Positions 1 through 7,638 of a stretch of DNA of 32,466 bases are shown in pieces (position 1 is the first letter of the stretch; each line of letters starts with the position of its first letter). The DNA comes from Eubacterium sp. (lineage in GTDB: Bacteria > Bacillota > Clostridia > Lachnospirales > Lachnospiraceae). Both the position numbers and the translations under genes were made by a program. The notes under the pieces are model-generated. The model saw nothing but the letters and a program-made list of their open reading frames with translations. It was not told where the DNA came from and made no database searches. The stretch is from positions 1 to 32,466 of the forward strand of contig JAAVZE010000009.1 in assembly GCA_022791495.1 (NCBI GenBank), written 5' to 3'.

Positions 1-126
1 AAAATGCTGTATCTGGCAACCATGGATATCACGAAAAAATGGACGGGACACCGCCAGGACTGGGGACAGATTCATTCCCAGCTGGAGATTTATTTTGAAG
101 AACGTCTGGAAGGCAGAAACCTGTAA
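1..126 (+). CDS. IS256-family (mutator-type) transposase, C-terminal fragment
   Basis: This is the last 41 codons of an open frame that enters from outside the window and ends in TAA. The tail contains DITKKWTGHRQDWGQIHSQL, which matches the conserved C-terminus of IS256-family DDE transposases (the KWTGRRQDWGQIHSQL block). The catalytic part lies upstream and cannot be judged. The family identity is further supported by a terminal-repeat-like sequence of IS256 type about 130 bases downstream. Whether the element is intact is unknown because its left side is outside the window. Confidence 0.85.
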   Translation, partial: KMLYLATMDITKKWTGHRQDWGQIHSQLEIYFEERLEGRNL

Positions 127-185
127 GTCAATCCTGTAGCCACAGGTTGCCTTGACATACAGAAAAATCCTTGTATAATACAGGC

Positions 186-218
186 ATGGGCAGAACCCTG
201 CATGTCGGCTCTGCCCAT
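186..218 (+). terminator. Hairpin downstream of the IS256-type transposase
   Basis: ATGGGCAGA and TCTGCCCAT form a 9-bp stem, with a possible inner CC/GG extension and a GC-rich loop, about 60 bases after the transposase stop. No long T tract follows directly (TTTGCAACT). It could terminate transposase transcription or simply be subterminal IS structure. Confidence 0.4.
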
Positions 219-252
219 TTGCAACTATTAACGAATCTTATATCGGTTTTTT

Positions 253-281
253 GAGTTTACACAAAACTTGAAACGGTCTCC
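253..281. repeat. Putative right terminal inverted repeat of the IS256-type element
   Basis: GAGTTTACACAAAACTTG followed by AAACGGTCTCC resembles the right ends of IS256-family elements, which carry TTTACACAA followed by a short spacer and an ACGG-like block. The left end is outside the window, so neither the inverted repeat nor the 8-9 bp target duplication can be confirmed. The presumed end lies about a dozen bases from the stop codon of the neighbouring radical SAM gene. Confidence 0.5.
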
Positions 282-292
282 GTATCCACTTT

Positions 293-1171
293 TTATAAGT
301 AATCGAGAAGATTTAACTGCACATACTTGCTTTTCTCTTCAAAGCTGTATAGGTACTCAAATATCTTATAATTGTCATGAAGGATTCCGTTATCCTCACA
401 TAGTTGATGAAATATTTTCATCAACATATCATTCCTGGGGCTGCTTATCTGATACTGCATGCCATAAGTCTGAATATACCTTTCTTTCAAATGTGGAAAC
501 AGTCGGTCTAACTGGCTGTAAAAATACTCTCTGTTTCCCTCGCGGAGTGTCATCCCCATACCAAAGCAGATAATGCCATAAACCTTCGCTTCAATGCAAT
601 ATTTCAAGATCCCTCTGATATTTTCTTCCGTATCATTAATGAAGGGAAGAACAGGGCTAAGCCAGACAACCGTCGGAATACCTGCGTCACGCAGTTTCTT
701 TAAAACTGCCACCCGTTCTTTGGTTGTACTTACATTCGGCTCGATTTTTTTACATAAACCTTCGTCAAAAGTAGTTAATGTCATCTGCACGACACATTTG
801 GTTTTAGCATGGATGGATTTTAGCAGGTCTAAGTCCCGTAGCACCCGGTCAGATTTCGTTATCAAAGTAAACCCGAAACCGTATTGATCTGCCAGGGATA
901 ATGCTTTTCTGACATTTCCGATCTCCTTTTCCAGAGGGATATAGGGATCTGTCATGGAACCTGTACCCAGCATACATTTTGAGCGCTTTCGTTTCAGGGT
1001 ATTTTCTAATAACTCAATGGCATTTGCCTTAACTTCGATATCCTCAAAAGCATGATCCATATGGTAGCACTTACTCCTTGAGTCACAGTATATACACCCA
1101 TGGGAGCAGCCACGGTATAAATTCATTCCATTTTTAGCTGATAATATACTTTTCGCATTAACAAAGTGCAT
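293..1171 (-). CDS. Radical SAM protein of the SPL (spore photoproduct lyase-like) family
   Basis: The 292-residue product carries the radical SAM cluster motif CxxxCxxC at C22-C26-C29 inside YRGCSHGCIYCDSRS, a signature of the SPL/Rv2578c-like group. Downstream are the family blocks GTGSMTDPYIPLE and TLITKSDRVLRDLDLL. The three cysteines would bind a 4Fe-4S cluster that cleaves S-adenosylmethionine; the substrate of these stand-alone proteins is unknown. An in-frame stop lies 6 nt before the chosen ATG, so translation cannot start further upstream. However, the only good Shine-Dalgarno, GGAGG, is about 22 nt away and would serve a different frame (ATGGAGGAAAGG), so a small frameshift at the 5' end is possible. 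The 3' end is next to the IS256-type terminus. Confidence 0.85.
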   Translation of the reverse strand: MHFVNAKSILSAKNGMNLYRGCSHGCIYCDSRSKCYHMDHAFEDIEVKANAIELLENTLKRKRSKCMLGTGSMTDPYIPLEKEIGNVRKALSLADQYGFGFTLITKSDRVLRDLDLLKSIHAKTKCVVQMTLTTFDEGLCKKIEPNVSTTKERVAVLKKLRDAGIPTVVWLSPVLPFINDTEENIRGILKYCIEAKVYGIICFGMGMTLREGNREYFYSQLDRLFPHLKERYIQTYGMQYQISSPRNDMLMKIFHQLCEDNGILHDNYKIFEYLYSFEEKSKYVQLNLLDYL

Positions 1172-1213
1172 GGCTTAAGTTTTTCAAACCTTTCCTCCAT
1201 AGTTATTTATAGA

Positions 1214-2398
1214 TCATCCCGCATACCGTTTTGAATTAGTAAATTTGAAACTGGACATCTTTTTGAAAATGTTTCCTTCATAATCATTCGCATAATACTT
1301 GCCCTTATGTTTTGCAATTGCATAAACATCATAATCATCTACGTTGTGTTTAAATGTATAAGATCTTTTTTTAGTCAAATATGATTTCTCAATATAATCT
1401 GTGAGCACTTGCCAAAATATGTTATATCCCACTTCTGTATGCCATGATTCAACAACCATATATCCTACTGCACCTTTGGATTTATTCCATCGTAATGTAT
1501 TGCCAGAGCGCTTTACTTTCACTTTTTCTGGCGCTGTCCAAAAAGATTCACTGGAAGATTTCTCACTCCAGAGTTTATCATCCCAGTCAAGAGTTTCAAT
1601 CTTATACCAATATTGTTTATTTGGTTTAAGCCCCTTGTCATAAAATGTTTCATAAGACAATTCCTCACCATTATACATTTGTTTAACAAACTTGTATTTT
1701 CCCTTCCTAGAACTTTTTCTATATAACCTTACTTTCTTTTGATCCTTGACGTCTATTTCTATTTCACATTTCCTGGAATAAGCGTAAGTCTGTTTCAGGA
1801 TTTTTCCGCGCACCTTGGATCTTTCCTCCTTTTCATCCTGTAAGGATTTCTTCTGATCAAACCGCACTTCTTCTTGTTGGCCTTGCTTATTTTCCGTTTT
1901 TGCCACCCAGCTTTCAGTTGGCTGGATTTCTATATCAAAAGATGCATTTTTTATTCTGACATCGTAGTCAGTATGATTATCTATATAAATATAAAATCTT
2001 TCTTTATGTTCCTGAACTAATTCCAGATCAAAACTCACGGATGCCTGGCCTGGTTCAACCGAAAAAGTTTGCACAGAATCATTTAAATATATATTAACAA
2101 AAGAAATATCTAATCTATTATAATTTGGATCGTTACTAAAGGGATAACCTACATACTGATAATTTTCAAATTTATAAAATGTTCCGCTTGATAAAACATT
2201 TGAAATATTTACCCTAACTTTTCCATTGCCATCCGGTAAATTAAAAAATATAACATCATCATTTGTGATCGATACATGGGACTTCTGCCCCATTAGCAAA
2301 TCCAGCTCTTTGTTTTCGGCCCATGATCTGTCACCACAAATTATAATCCCAATCAAAAACAAGATTAAAGCAACTAAAAAATAATTTTTTCTTTTCAT
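1214..2398 (-). CDS. Secreted protein with fibronectin type III-like C-terminal region
   Basis: The start is the ATG with GAGGAG 7 nt upstream; a TTG five codons earlier is less likely. The 394-residue protein begins MKRKNYFLVALILFLIGIII, a signal peptide that probably ends near residues 25-28 (GDRSWAE). Residues of about 30-150 look like an all-beta module with aromatic and Asn/Asp-rich strands. A charged linker (about 155-190) follows. Two Fn3-like modules come last; the clues are KPNKQYWYKIETLDWDDKLW and TLRWNKSKGAVGYMVVE, the tryptophan and tyrosine pattern of Fn3 strands. No sortase or lipobox signal is seen. It is likely exported or loosely cell-surface attached; the ligand is unknown. 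It is 42 nt upstream of the radical SAM gene on the same strand, with no evident shared function. Confidence 0.75.
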   Translation of the reverse strand: MKRKNYFLVALILFLIGIIICGDRSWAENKELDLLMGQKSHVSITNDDVIFFNLPDGNGKVRVNISNVLSSGTFYKFENYQYVGYPFSNDPNYNRLDISFVNIYLNDSVQTFSVEPGQASVSFDLELVQEHKERFYIYIDNHTDYDVRIKNASFDIEIQPTESWVAKTENKQGQQEEVRFDQKKSLQDEKEERSKVRGKILKQTYAYSRKCEIEIDVKDQKKVRLYRKSSRKGKYKFVKQMYNGEELSYETFYDKGLKPNKQYWYKIETLDWDDKLWSEKSSSESFWTAPEKVKVKRSGNTLRWNKSKGAVGYMVVESWHTEVGYNIFWQVLTDYIEKSYLTKKRSYTFKHNVDDYDVYAIAKHKGKYYANDYEGNIFKKMSSFKFTNSKRYAG

Positions 2399-2596
2399 AC
2401 CACCACTCCTCAATATATCTTTTGTTGATCCTTCATCTTCTCTCTGATTATACCATCTTCCTCCCTTATTATCTACAAAGTTTTCAAAAATTCTGGGACT
2501 TCAAAATAATATTATTGAAAACAGCGTATAAAAGAACATAAATGGGGAATCGTATTGAGACCATAAAAATTTGAATATAAAAAATAAAAAAATAAA

Positions 2597-2625
2597 TGTT
2601 ATTTTTCGATACAATATGCTAAACT
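2597..2625 (+). promoter_or_regulatory. Weak candidate promoter for the gal leader and operon
   Basis: TGTTAT and TAAACT are separated by 17 bases in a very A+T-rich stretch, which would place the transcript start about 35 bases before the leader peptide. Neither hexamer is strong, and an alternative -10 (TATGCT) overlaps. The remainder of the gap between the preceding divergent gene and the leader (about 2399-2596) shows only A+T-rich sequence and no other recognisable element. Confidence 0.25.
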
Positions 2626-2670
2626 CTGAATTAGATACATTTGAGGTTCAAAAAGCTGAATGGAGAAAGA

Positions 2671-2724
2671 GTGAAAAATAAATTGTTTCACAACACAAAC
2701 TATGTTTGTGTGGCAAGTTTGTGA
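2671..2724 (+). CDS. Putative 17-residue leader peptide upstream of galK
   Basis: A short frame GTG...TGA encodes MKNKLFHNTNYVCVASL. It has a good Shine-Dalgarno (GGAG, 5 nt before the GTG) and ends about 80 nt before galK. Its second half overlaps inverted repeats that can pair in alternative ways, so ribosome position on this frame would decide which stem forms. That arrangement is typical of leader-peptide attenuation. The peptide is not rich in one amino acid, and I do not recognise it with certainty. It may be a real leader peptide or a chance frame. Confidence 0.5.
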   Translation: MKNKLFHNTNYVCVASL

Positions 2725-2787
2725 CTGCGCGCTGCTAGCACAAACATTAGAAGAACTTTAGTTCTTTTCATGCGCAAAAAGCAGCGC
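2693..2787 (+). promoter_or_regulatory. Structured 5' leader of galKET with alternative stems
   Basis: Four 7-mers alternate as CACAAAC (2694), GTTTGTG (2704), GTTTGTG (2717) and CACAAAC (2739). They allow stems 1:2 (8 bp, ACACAAAC/GTTTGTGT, three-base loop), 3:4 or 2:4. Next is AAGAAC-TTTA-GTTCTT (2751-2766). GCGCTGCT (2729-2736) is perfectly complementary to AGCAGCGC (2780-2787), which abuts the galK ribosome binding site. The long-range stem conflicts with 3:4 because one arm lies in its loop. The design suggests control of galK translation or transcription through the leader peptide. There is no clear T tract, so translational control is more likely than termination. Confidence 0.55.
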
Positions 2788-2803
2788 AGGAATGAGGTAA
2801 ATC

Positions 2804-4087
2804 ATGAATCGTGATGAGGTGACAAAGGAACTTATACTGGGGCGCTTTGATGACGCCCTTATCACACTATACGGGGACGATGAGAAAACACTGGCTGCAC
2901 AGAGGAAACGATATATCAGGGCAATCAAGAGTTTTGAGACAATTTACCCGGAAAGCGAAGATATTTCCATCTTCTCTGCTCCAGGAAGAACCGAAATATG
3001 TGGAAATCATACGGATCATCAGCATGGCTGCGTACTGGCAGCTGCCATTGACCTGGATGCCATCGCCATCGTATCCTTTCATAATGATCATGTGATCCGT
3101 CTCCAGTCGGTGGGATATGAACAGGAATTTATAGAACTGGACCATCTGGGTATACAGCCGGAAGAAAAAGGGACTTCCATGGCGCTGGTCCGGGGGATGG
3201 TTTCCCAGTTTCACGAGATGGGGATAGAGGTGGGTGGTTTTAACACATTTATCACTTCGGACGTCCTGTCCGGCAGCGGCCTATCTTCCTCTGCCGCCTT
3301 TGAGGTGCTGATCGGAAATATCATTGACCGGCATTATAACAACGGCAGGGCTGGGGCAGTAAAAATTGCCAAAATGGGGCAGTTCGCAGAAAATAAATAT
3401 TTTGGAAAAGAGAGCGGACTCATGGATCAGATGGTGTCTTCTGTCGGGGGATTTGTATTTATTGATTTTGAGGATACCACCGATCCTAAAATCGAAAAAC
3501 ACGAGTGTGACTTCGATCGGGGCGGACTAAAGCTGATCATCACAGACACCAAGGGCAGCCATGCTGATCTGACAGATGACTATGTATCAGTCCCATCGGA
3601 AATGAAACTGATCGCCGCACAGTTTGGAAAAACTGTTCTGCGGGAAGTAGAAGAAGAACAGTTTTACCATTCACTGCCTCATCTGCGGACCGTCTGCTCC
3701 GACCGCGCGATCCTAAGGGCAGCACATTTCTACGCGGACAATGCAAGGGTAGAAAAAGAAGTGGAGGCGCTGGAGAAAAAGGACTTTGAGACATTTCTGA
3801 ATCTGGTTCGGGAATCTGGAAGATCCTCTGCTGAATTACTACAGAATCTGTATTCCACAAAAAAACCAGTGGAACAGGGAATCCCACTGGCTTTGATGGT
3901 GAGCAGAAGGCTTTTGGGAGATGACGGTGCATTCCGTGTGCACGGCGGCGGGTTTGCCGGAACGATACAGGCCTTCGTCCCGGTAGATAAAATCGAGGAA
4001 TACAGGACAACCATGGAGGCATTGTTTGGGGAAGACTGCTGCTATATATTAAACATCCGCTCTGAGGGTGGATATCAGGTTATTTGA
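2804..4087 (+). CDS. galK: Galactokinase
   Basis: It phosphorylates alpha-D-galactose with ATP to galactose-1-phosphate, the first step of the Leloir pathway, in the cytoplasm. All three GHMP-kinase blocks are present. The galactokinase signature GRTEICGNHTDHQHG is near residues 65-79. The ATP-binding loop LSGSGLSSSAAFE is near 155-167. The C-terminal motif is VHGGGFAGTIQAF. At 427 residues it is longer than the roughly 390 of many bacterial enzymes, mainly at the N-terminus. The start has TGAGG 6 nt upstream. It is the first gene of galK-galE-galT with short intergenic gaps and sits behind the structured leader. The upstream region gives no clear GalR-type operator. Confidence 0.96.
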   Translation: MNRDEVTKELILGRFDDALITLYGDDEKTLAAQRKRYIRAIKSFETIYPESEDISIFSAPGRTEICGNHTDHQHGCVLAAAIDLDAIAIVSFHNDHVIRLQSVGYEQEFIELDHLGIQPEEKGTSMALVRGMVSQFHEMGIEVGGFNTFITSDVLSGSGLSSSAAFEVLIGNIIDRHYNNGRAGAVKIAKMGQFAENKYFGKESGLMDQMVSSVGGFVFIDFEDTTDPKIEKHECDFDRGGLKLIITDTKGSHADLTDDYVSVPSEMKLIAAQFGKTVLREVEEEQFYHSLPHLRTVCSDRAILRAAHFYADNARVEKEVEALEKKDFETFLNLVRESGRSSAELLQNLYSTKKPVEQGIPLALMVSRRLLGDDGAFRVHGGGFAGTIQAFVPVDKIEEYRTTMEALFGEDCCYILNIRSEGGYQVI

Positions 4088-4123
4088 CCATACTATCTTA
4101 TAACAAAACAGGAGGAATTTATC

Positions 4124-5113
4124 ATGAGTCGTATTTTAGTGTTAGGAGGGGCTGGTTACATTGGTTCCCATACCGTTTATGAGTTGATCGATGCCGGAGA
4201 AAAGGTTGTTGTAGTGGACAATCTCCTGACCGGATTTAAGGAGGCTGTCCATCCAGAGGCAGTATTTTATGAAGGGGATATTCGTGACCGTTCCTTTATG
4301 GATTCGATATTTGAAAAAGAGGATATCGACGGCGTCATTCATTTTGCCGCCTGTTCCCAGGTCGGCGAGAGCATGAAAGATCCCCTTAAATATTACAATA
4401 ACAATCTGTGTGGTACAGAAGTTCTTTTGGAAAGCATGGTAGCCCATGGAATCGACAAGATCGTATTTTCTTCCACGGCGGCTACCTATGGAGAGCCGGA
4501 GAGTATCCCCATTCTGGAATCTGACCGGACGCTTCCCACCAACTGTTATGGCGAGACCAAGCTTTCTATGGAAAAGATGTTCAAATGGACTTCGCTGGCA
4601 CACGACCTAAGATACGTGTCCCTGCGCTATTTCAATGCCTGCGGCGCCCATCCAAATGGAAAGATAGGAGAAGCCCATGATCCAGAGACCCATCTCATTC
4701 CCCTGATCCTGCAGGTGCCCAATAATCAGAGGGACTATATTTCCATATTTGGAAATGACTATGACACAAAGGACGGAACCTGCATCCGGGACTATATTCA
4801 TGTGAATGATCTGGCACAGGCCCATATCCTCGCCATGAAATACCTGTGTAATGGTGGGGAGAGCAATATTTTCAATCTGGGAAATGGCGTGGGCTTTACC
4901 GTGAAGGAAGTGGTGGAGACCGCACGAAACGTTACCGGCCACCCCATCCCTGCAAAAGAAGAAGCGCGTCGGGCGGGAGATCCTTCCACTCTGATCGCCT
5001 CCAGCGACCAGGCAAAGAAAATACTTGGATGGGATCCCAAATATGCCGACCTGGACACGATCATCGACACGGCATGGCAGTGGCACCGGACACACCCTCA
5101 TGGCTATCTGTGA
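4124..5113 (+). CDS. galE: UDP-glucose 4-epimerase
   Basis: This extended short-chain dehydrogenase interconverts UDP-galactose and UDP-glucose using tightly bound NAD+. The 329-residue protein has the N-terminal Rossmann loop GGAGYIGSH (residues 8-16) and the catalytic Tyr-x-x-x-Lys at Y142 and K146 (NCYGETK). The upstream Ser/Thr block SSTAATYG is at 116-123, and the substrate-side motif LRYFNACGAHP follows. The length is normal for the family. GGAGG lies 8 nt before the ATG. It follows galK by 36 nt and completes the Leloir cycle with galT, which overlaps none of it and starts 35 nt downstream. Confidence 0.97.
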   Translation: MSRILVLGGAGYIGSHTVYELIDAGEKVVVVDNLLTGFKEAVHPEAVFYEGDIRDRSFMDSIFEKEDIDGVIHFAACSQVGESMKDPLKYYNNNLCGTEVLLESMVAHGIDKIVFSSTAATYGEPESIPILESDRTLPTNCYGETKLSMEKMFKWTSLAHDLRYVSLRYFNACGAHPNGKIGEAHDPETHLIPLILQVPNNQRDYISIFGNDYDTKDGTCIRDYIHVNDLAQAHILAMKYLCNGGESNIFNLGNGVGFTVKEVVETARNVTGHPIPAKEEARRAGDPSTLIASSDQAKKILGWDPKYADLDTIIDTAWQWHRTHPHGYL

Positions 5114-5148
5114 AATCAAACATATTCACAAAAAATGGAGGACCCGAT

Positions 5149-6636
5149 ATGATCAATAAGTTAATAACTGAACTGGTATCCTATGGCATCACTTCAGGAT
5201 TAGTTGAAGCAGAGGATCAGGTATATGTCACAAACCAGCTGCTGGAACTCTTCGATGTGATCGACTACGAACCAGTTGAACTTTCCGAAAAACGTGAGCT
5301 GGCGGAAATACTGGAGGATCTTTTGGACTATGCCTGGGCACAGGGAATCCTAAAAGAGAATACTGTAACCATGAGGGATCTCTTTGACACGAAGATCATG
5401 GGTAAACTTACCCCTGCGCCCTCTGTGGTCCGCAGACAGTTTGCTGATCTTTACCGCGTTGATCCTAAGCTGGCGACGGATTTTTATTATAAATTCAGCC
5501 AGGCAACCAACTATATCCGCAAAGACCGTATCGCAAAAGACGAAAAATGGGTGACTGAGACAGAATATGGCCGCATCGACATTACCATCAATCTTTCCAA
5601 GCCGGAAAAAGATCCCAGAGAGATCGCAAAGGCTGGACAGGCGAAAAAATCCGGCTATCCCAGCTGCCTGCTCTGTGTGGAAAATGAGGGGTACGCCGGC
5701 CATTATTCCCATCCTGCCAGGCAGAACCACCGTCTCATTCCCATCCTGCTGGACGAAGAAGAATATTTCCTGCAGTATTCCCCTTATGTGTATTACAATG
5801 AACACTGTATCATACTTAACAGGGATCATATCCCCATGAAGATCAACCGCAGTACCTTCCAAAAGATCCTGGAGTTTGTCAGGTTGTTTCCACACTATAC
5901 CGCAGGTTCCAATGCGGACCTGCCTATCGTGGGCGGCTCGATCCTGAGTCATGACCACTTCCAGGGAGGCGGCTATACCTTTGCCATGGCGAGAGCTCCC
6001 TATGACAAAACCTTTTCCCTCAAAGGATATGAAGATCTCACAGCAGGTATCATAAAATGGCCCATGTCTGTGATCCGTCTCCAGGGAACAGAGATTGAGC
6101 GCCTGGCAGATGCGGCAGAACATATTCTGACATGCTGGCGGTCATACTCCGACGAGGCGGCTTTTATCTTTCATGAGACTGACGGGATCCCTCATAACAC
6201 CATTACCCCCATCGCCCGCATGCACGATGAGCTGTTTGAGCTGGATCTGGTGCTCCGCAATAATATCACCACCGACGAGAGCCCCTGGGGCGTCTATCAC
6301 CCCTCGGCGGATCTCCATCATATCAAAAAAGAAAATATTGGGCTTATTGAGGTGATGGGACTGGCAGTGCTGCCGGCAAGATTGAAAAAAGAGATGGAAC
6401 TGTTAGAAGATGCCATTTTGAACAGAAGAGATCTCCGCGCCGATGAGCAGATCTGCAAACACGCTGACTGGGTTGATGGATGGATCGGAGACCACGAACT
6501 GAATCGGGATAATATTCACGGAATCATTCAGGATGAGATCAGTAGAGTCTTCGTCAAAGTACTGGAGTGTTCCGGTGTATATAAACGGAATGAAGATGGC
6601 ATGAACGCATTTTCCCGTTTTATTTCTTCACTTTAG
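5149..6636 (+). CDS. galT: UDP-glucose--hexose-1-phosphate uridylyltransferase, long Firmicute type
   Basis: It transfers UMP from UDP-glucose to galactose-1-phosphate, giving UDP-galactose and glucose-1-phosphate. The start is the ATG with GGAGG 7 nt upstream; the reading frame extends further up but only as overlap with galE. The 495-residue length and the sequence ILSHDHFQGG identify the second GalT class of Firmicutes rather than the short HPHxQ class. The His-Asp-His-x-x-Gln (H268, H270, Q272) corresponds to the nucleophile region. The stop lies 17 nt inside the convergent gene on the other strand, so the two transcripts are antisense at their 3' ends and no terminator fits between them. 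Confidence 0.95.
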   Translation: MINKLITELVSYGITSGLVEAEDQVYVTNQLLELFDVIDYEPVELSEKRELAEILEDLLDYAWAQGILKENTVTMRDLFDTKIMGKLTPAPSVVRRQFADLYRVDPKLATDFYYKFSQATNYIRKDRIAKDEKWVTETEYGRIDITINLSKPEKDPREIAKAGQAKKSGYPSCLLCVENEGYAGHYSHPARQNHRLIPILLDEEEYFLQYSPYVYYNEHCIILNRDHIPMKINRSTFQKILEFVRLFPHYTAGSNADLPIVGGSILSHDHFQGGGYTFAMARAPYDKTFSLKGYEDLTAGIIKWPMSVIRLQGTEIERLADAAEHILTCWRSYSDEAAFIFHETDGIPHNTITPIARMHDELFELDLVLRNNITTDESPWGVYHPSADLHHIKKENIGLIEVMGLAVLPARLKKEMELLEDAILNRRDLRADEQICKHADWVDGWIGDHELNRDNIHGIIQDEISRVFVKVLECSGVYKRNEDGMNAFSRFISSL

Positions 6637-7627
6637 TATAGGGGAGGAAGATATACTTTTCATTTTCAAAAGGGATATCTTCCAACCCCTTTCCTGTGAC
6701 AACGGCTTTCGCCAGTTTTGCCATAGCCGCTGCCTGTCCTTCCTTATCATGGTATACGGTGCCGGACAGTTTTCCTTCCCGCACTGCTTCCAGGCCCACA
6801 TCCGTTCCATCTATACCAAAAAATACAGGAAGTGCATTCTCCGTATAATTTAGCTTCTGATAAGCGTCCCAGGCGCCAAGGGCCATATCGTCATTATTTG
6901 CCAAAACTAACTCGATATTGCCCTGGTGCTGGCTGAGCAGCTGCATTGTGCGGTTTTGAGCCTGGGCGCGGTTCCAGTTGGCGATTCCGCTGCCCAGCTT
7001 CTCAAGCTCGATGCCGTGTTTTTTTAAGGTGTTCACGGCATTCTCTGTCCGGATGATAGTATCCTGATGAGAGGGTTCTCCCTCCAGCGCCACATATTGG
7101 ATTTTCCCATCATTATTTCGGTCTATCCTTCGATTGTTCTGAATCGCCTCTGCTGCCAGTTCTCCCTGCAGCACACCGGATTGTTCTGAATCAGCGCCCA
7201 CATAATAAAGTCCGTCCCACCGAAGCATATCCTCTTTTACCGGTTCTCTGTTAAAGAAAATAATAGGCGTATTATTTTTTCTAGCCAATTCTATGATGTC
7301 TGACGGATCCGTCCGGTCCACCAGATTCACACAAAGCACATGGCACCCTCCGTTGATCATCTCCTCCACCAGGTCATCCTGTATCTGCTGCGAGCCAGAT
7401 GCCCCCCGGACTGTCATCGTTATATCCAGATCTTTTCCCCCCAGGTCTTCCATCTTCTCACGGATACAGGCGATAAGCTCATTCATAAAGGTGTCACTCT
7501 GATCGTAATATGTCAACCCCACATGCAGTTTCTCCCTTGTCCTCGGGTTATTTTTTTCACAGGCGCCAAGAAACAGCAGGCTCATGCAAAAAATGATCCC
7601 TGCTGCCAGAATTTTTTTCCTTTTCAA
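6620..7627 (-). CDS. Galactose/glucose-binding lipoprotein (MglB-like, normal domain order)
   Basis: The 335-residue protein starts at a TTG preceded by GGGGGG at 6 nt. The signal peptide ends in LFLGAC (lipid-modified C23), so it is tethered outside the membrane. Compared from memory with E. coli MglB, all sugar contacts are present: D45 and F47 (SDTF), N126 (FFNREP), H187/D189/R193 (SHQDTIIR), W218, N244 or N245 (ANND) and D273. The calcium loop DRNNDGKIQ is also retained. It therefore should bind galactose or glucose. It is the last gene of the operon, 11 nt after a membrane-anchored binding protein and close to the kinase. That position suggests a role in sensing or as a second transport receptor; the sequence cannot decide. 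Confidence 0.88.
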   Translation of the reverse strand: MKRKKILAAGIIFCMSLLFLGACEKNNPRTREKLHVGLTYYDQSDTFMNELIACIREKMEDLGGKDLDITMTVRGASGSQQIQDDLVEEMINGGCHVLCVNLVDRTDPSDIIELARKNNTPIIFFNREPVKEDMLRWDGLYYVGADSEQSGVLQGELAAEAIQNNRRIDRNNDGKIQYVALEGEPSHQDTIIRTENAVNTLKKHGIELEKLGSGIANWNRAQAQNRTMQLLSQHQGNIELVLANNDDMALGAWDAYQKLNYTENALPVFFGIDGTDVGLEAVREGKLSGTVYHDKEGQAAAMAKLAKAVVTGKGLEDIPFENEKYIFLPYTKVKK

Positions 7628-7638
7628 GTTAATCCCCC

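Noticed and set aside
2694-2710. CACAAAC-TAT-GTTTGTG as a GalR/LacI-type operator
   Set aside because: It lies inside the short leader frame and downstream of the likely promoter, shares its arms with further copies that make RNA stems, and lacks the CG-centred LacI-family pattern. An RNA structure explains it better, though DNA binding is not excluded.
3540-4022. Long minus-strand frame within galK
   Set aside because: It is antisense to a well-conserved enzyme, has no ribosome binding site, and shows no recognisable domain. It is a shadow of the G+C-richer codon positions.
5029-5148. Upstream extension of galT into galE
   Set aside because: The frame is open but has no ribosome binding site and encodes residues without similarity to GalT; the ATG with GGAGG at 7 nt is the start.
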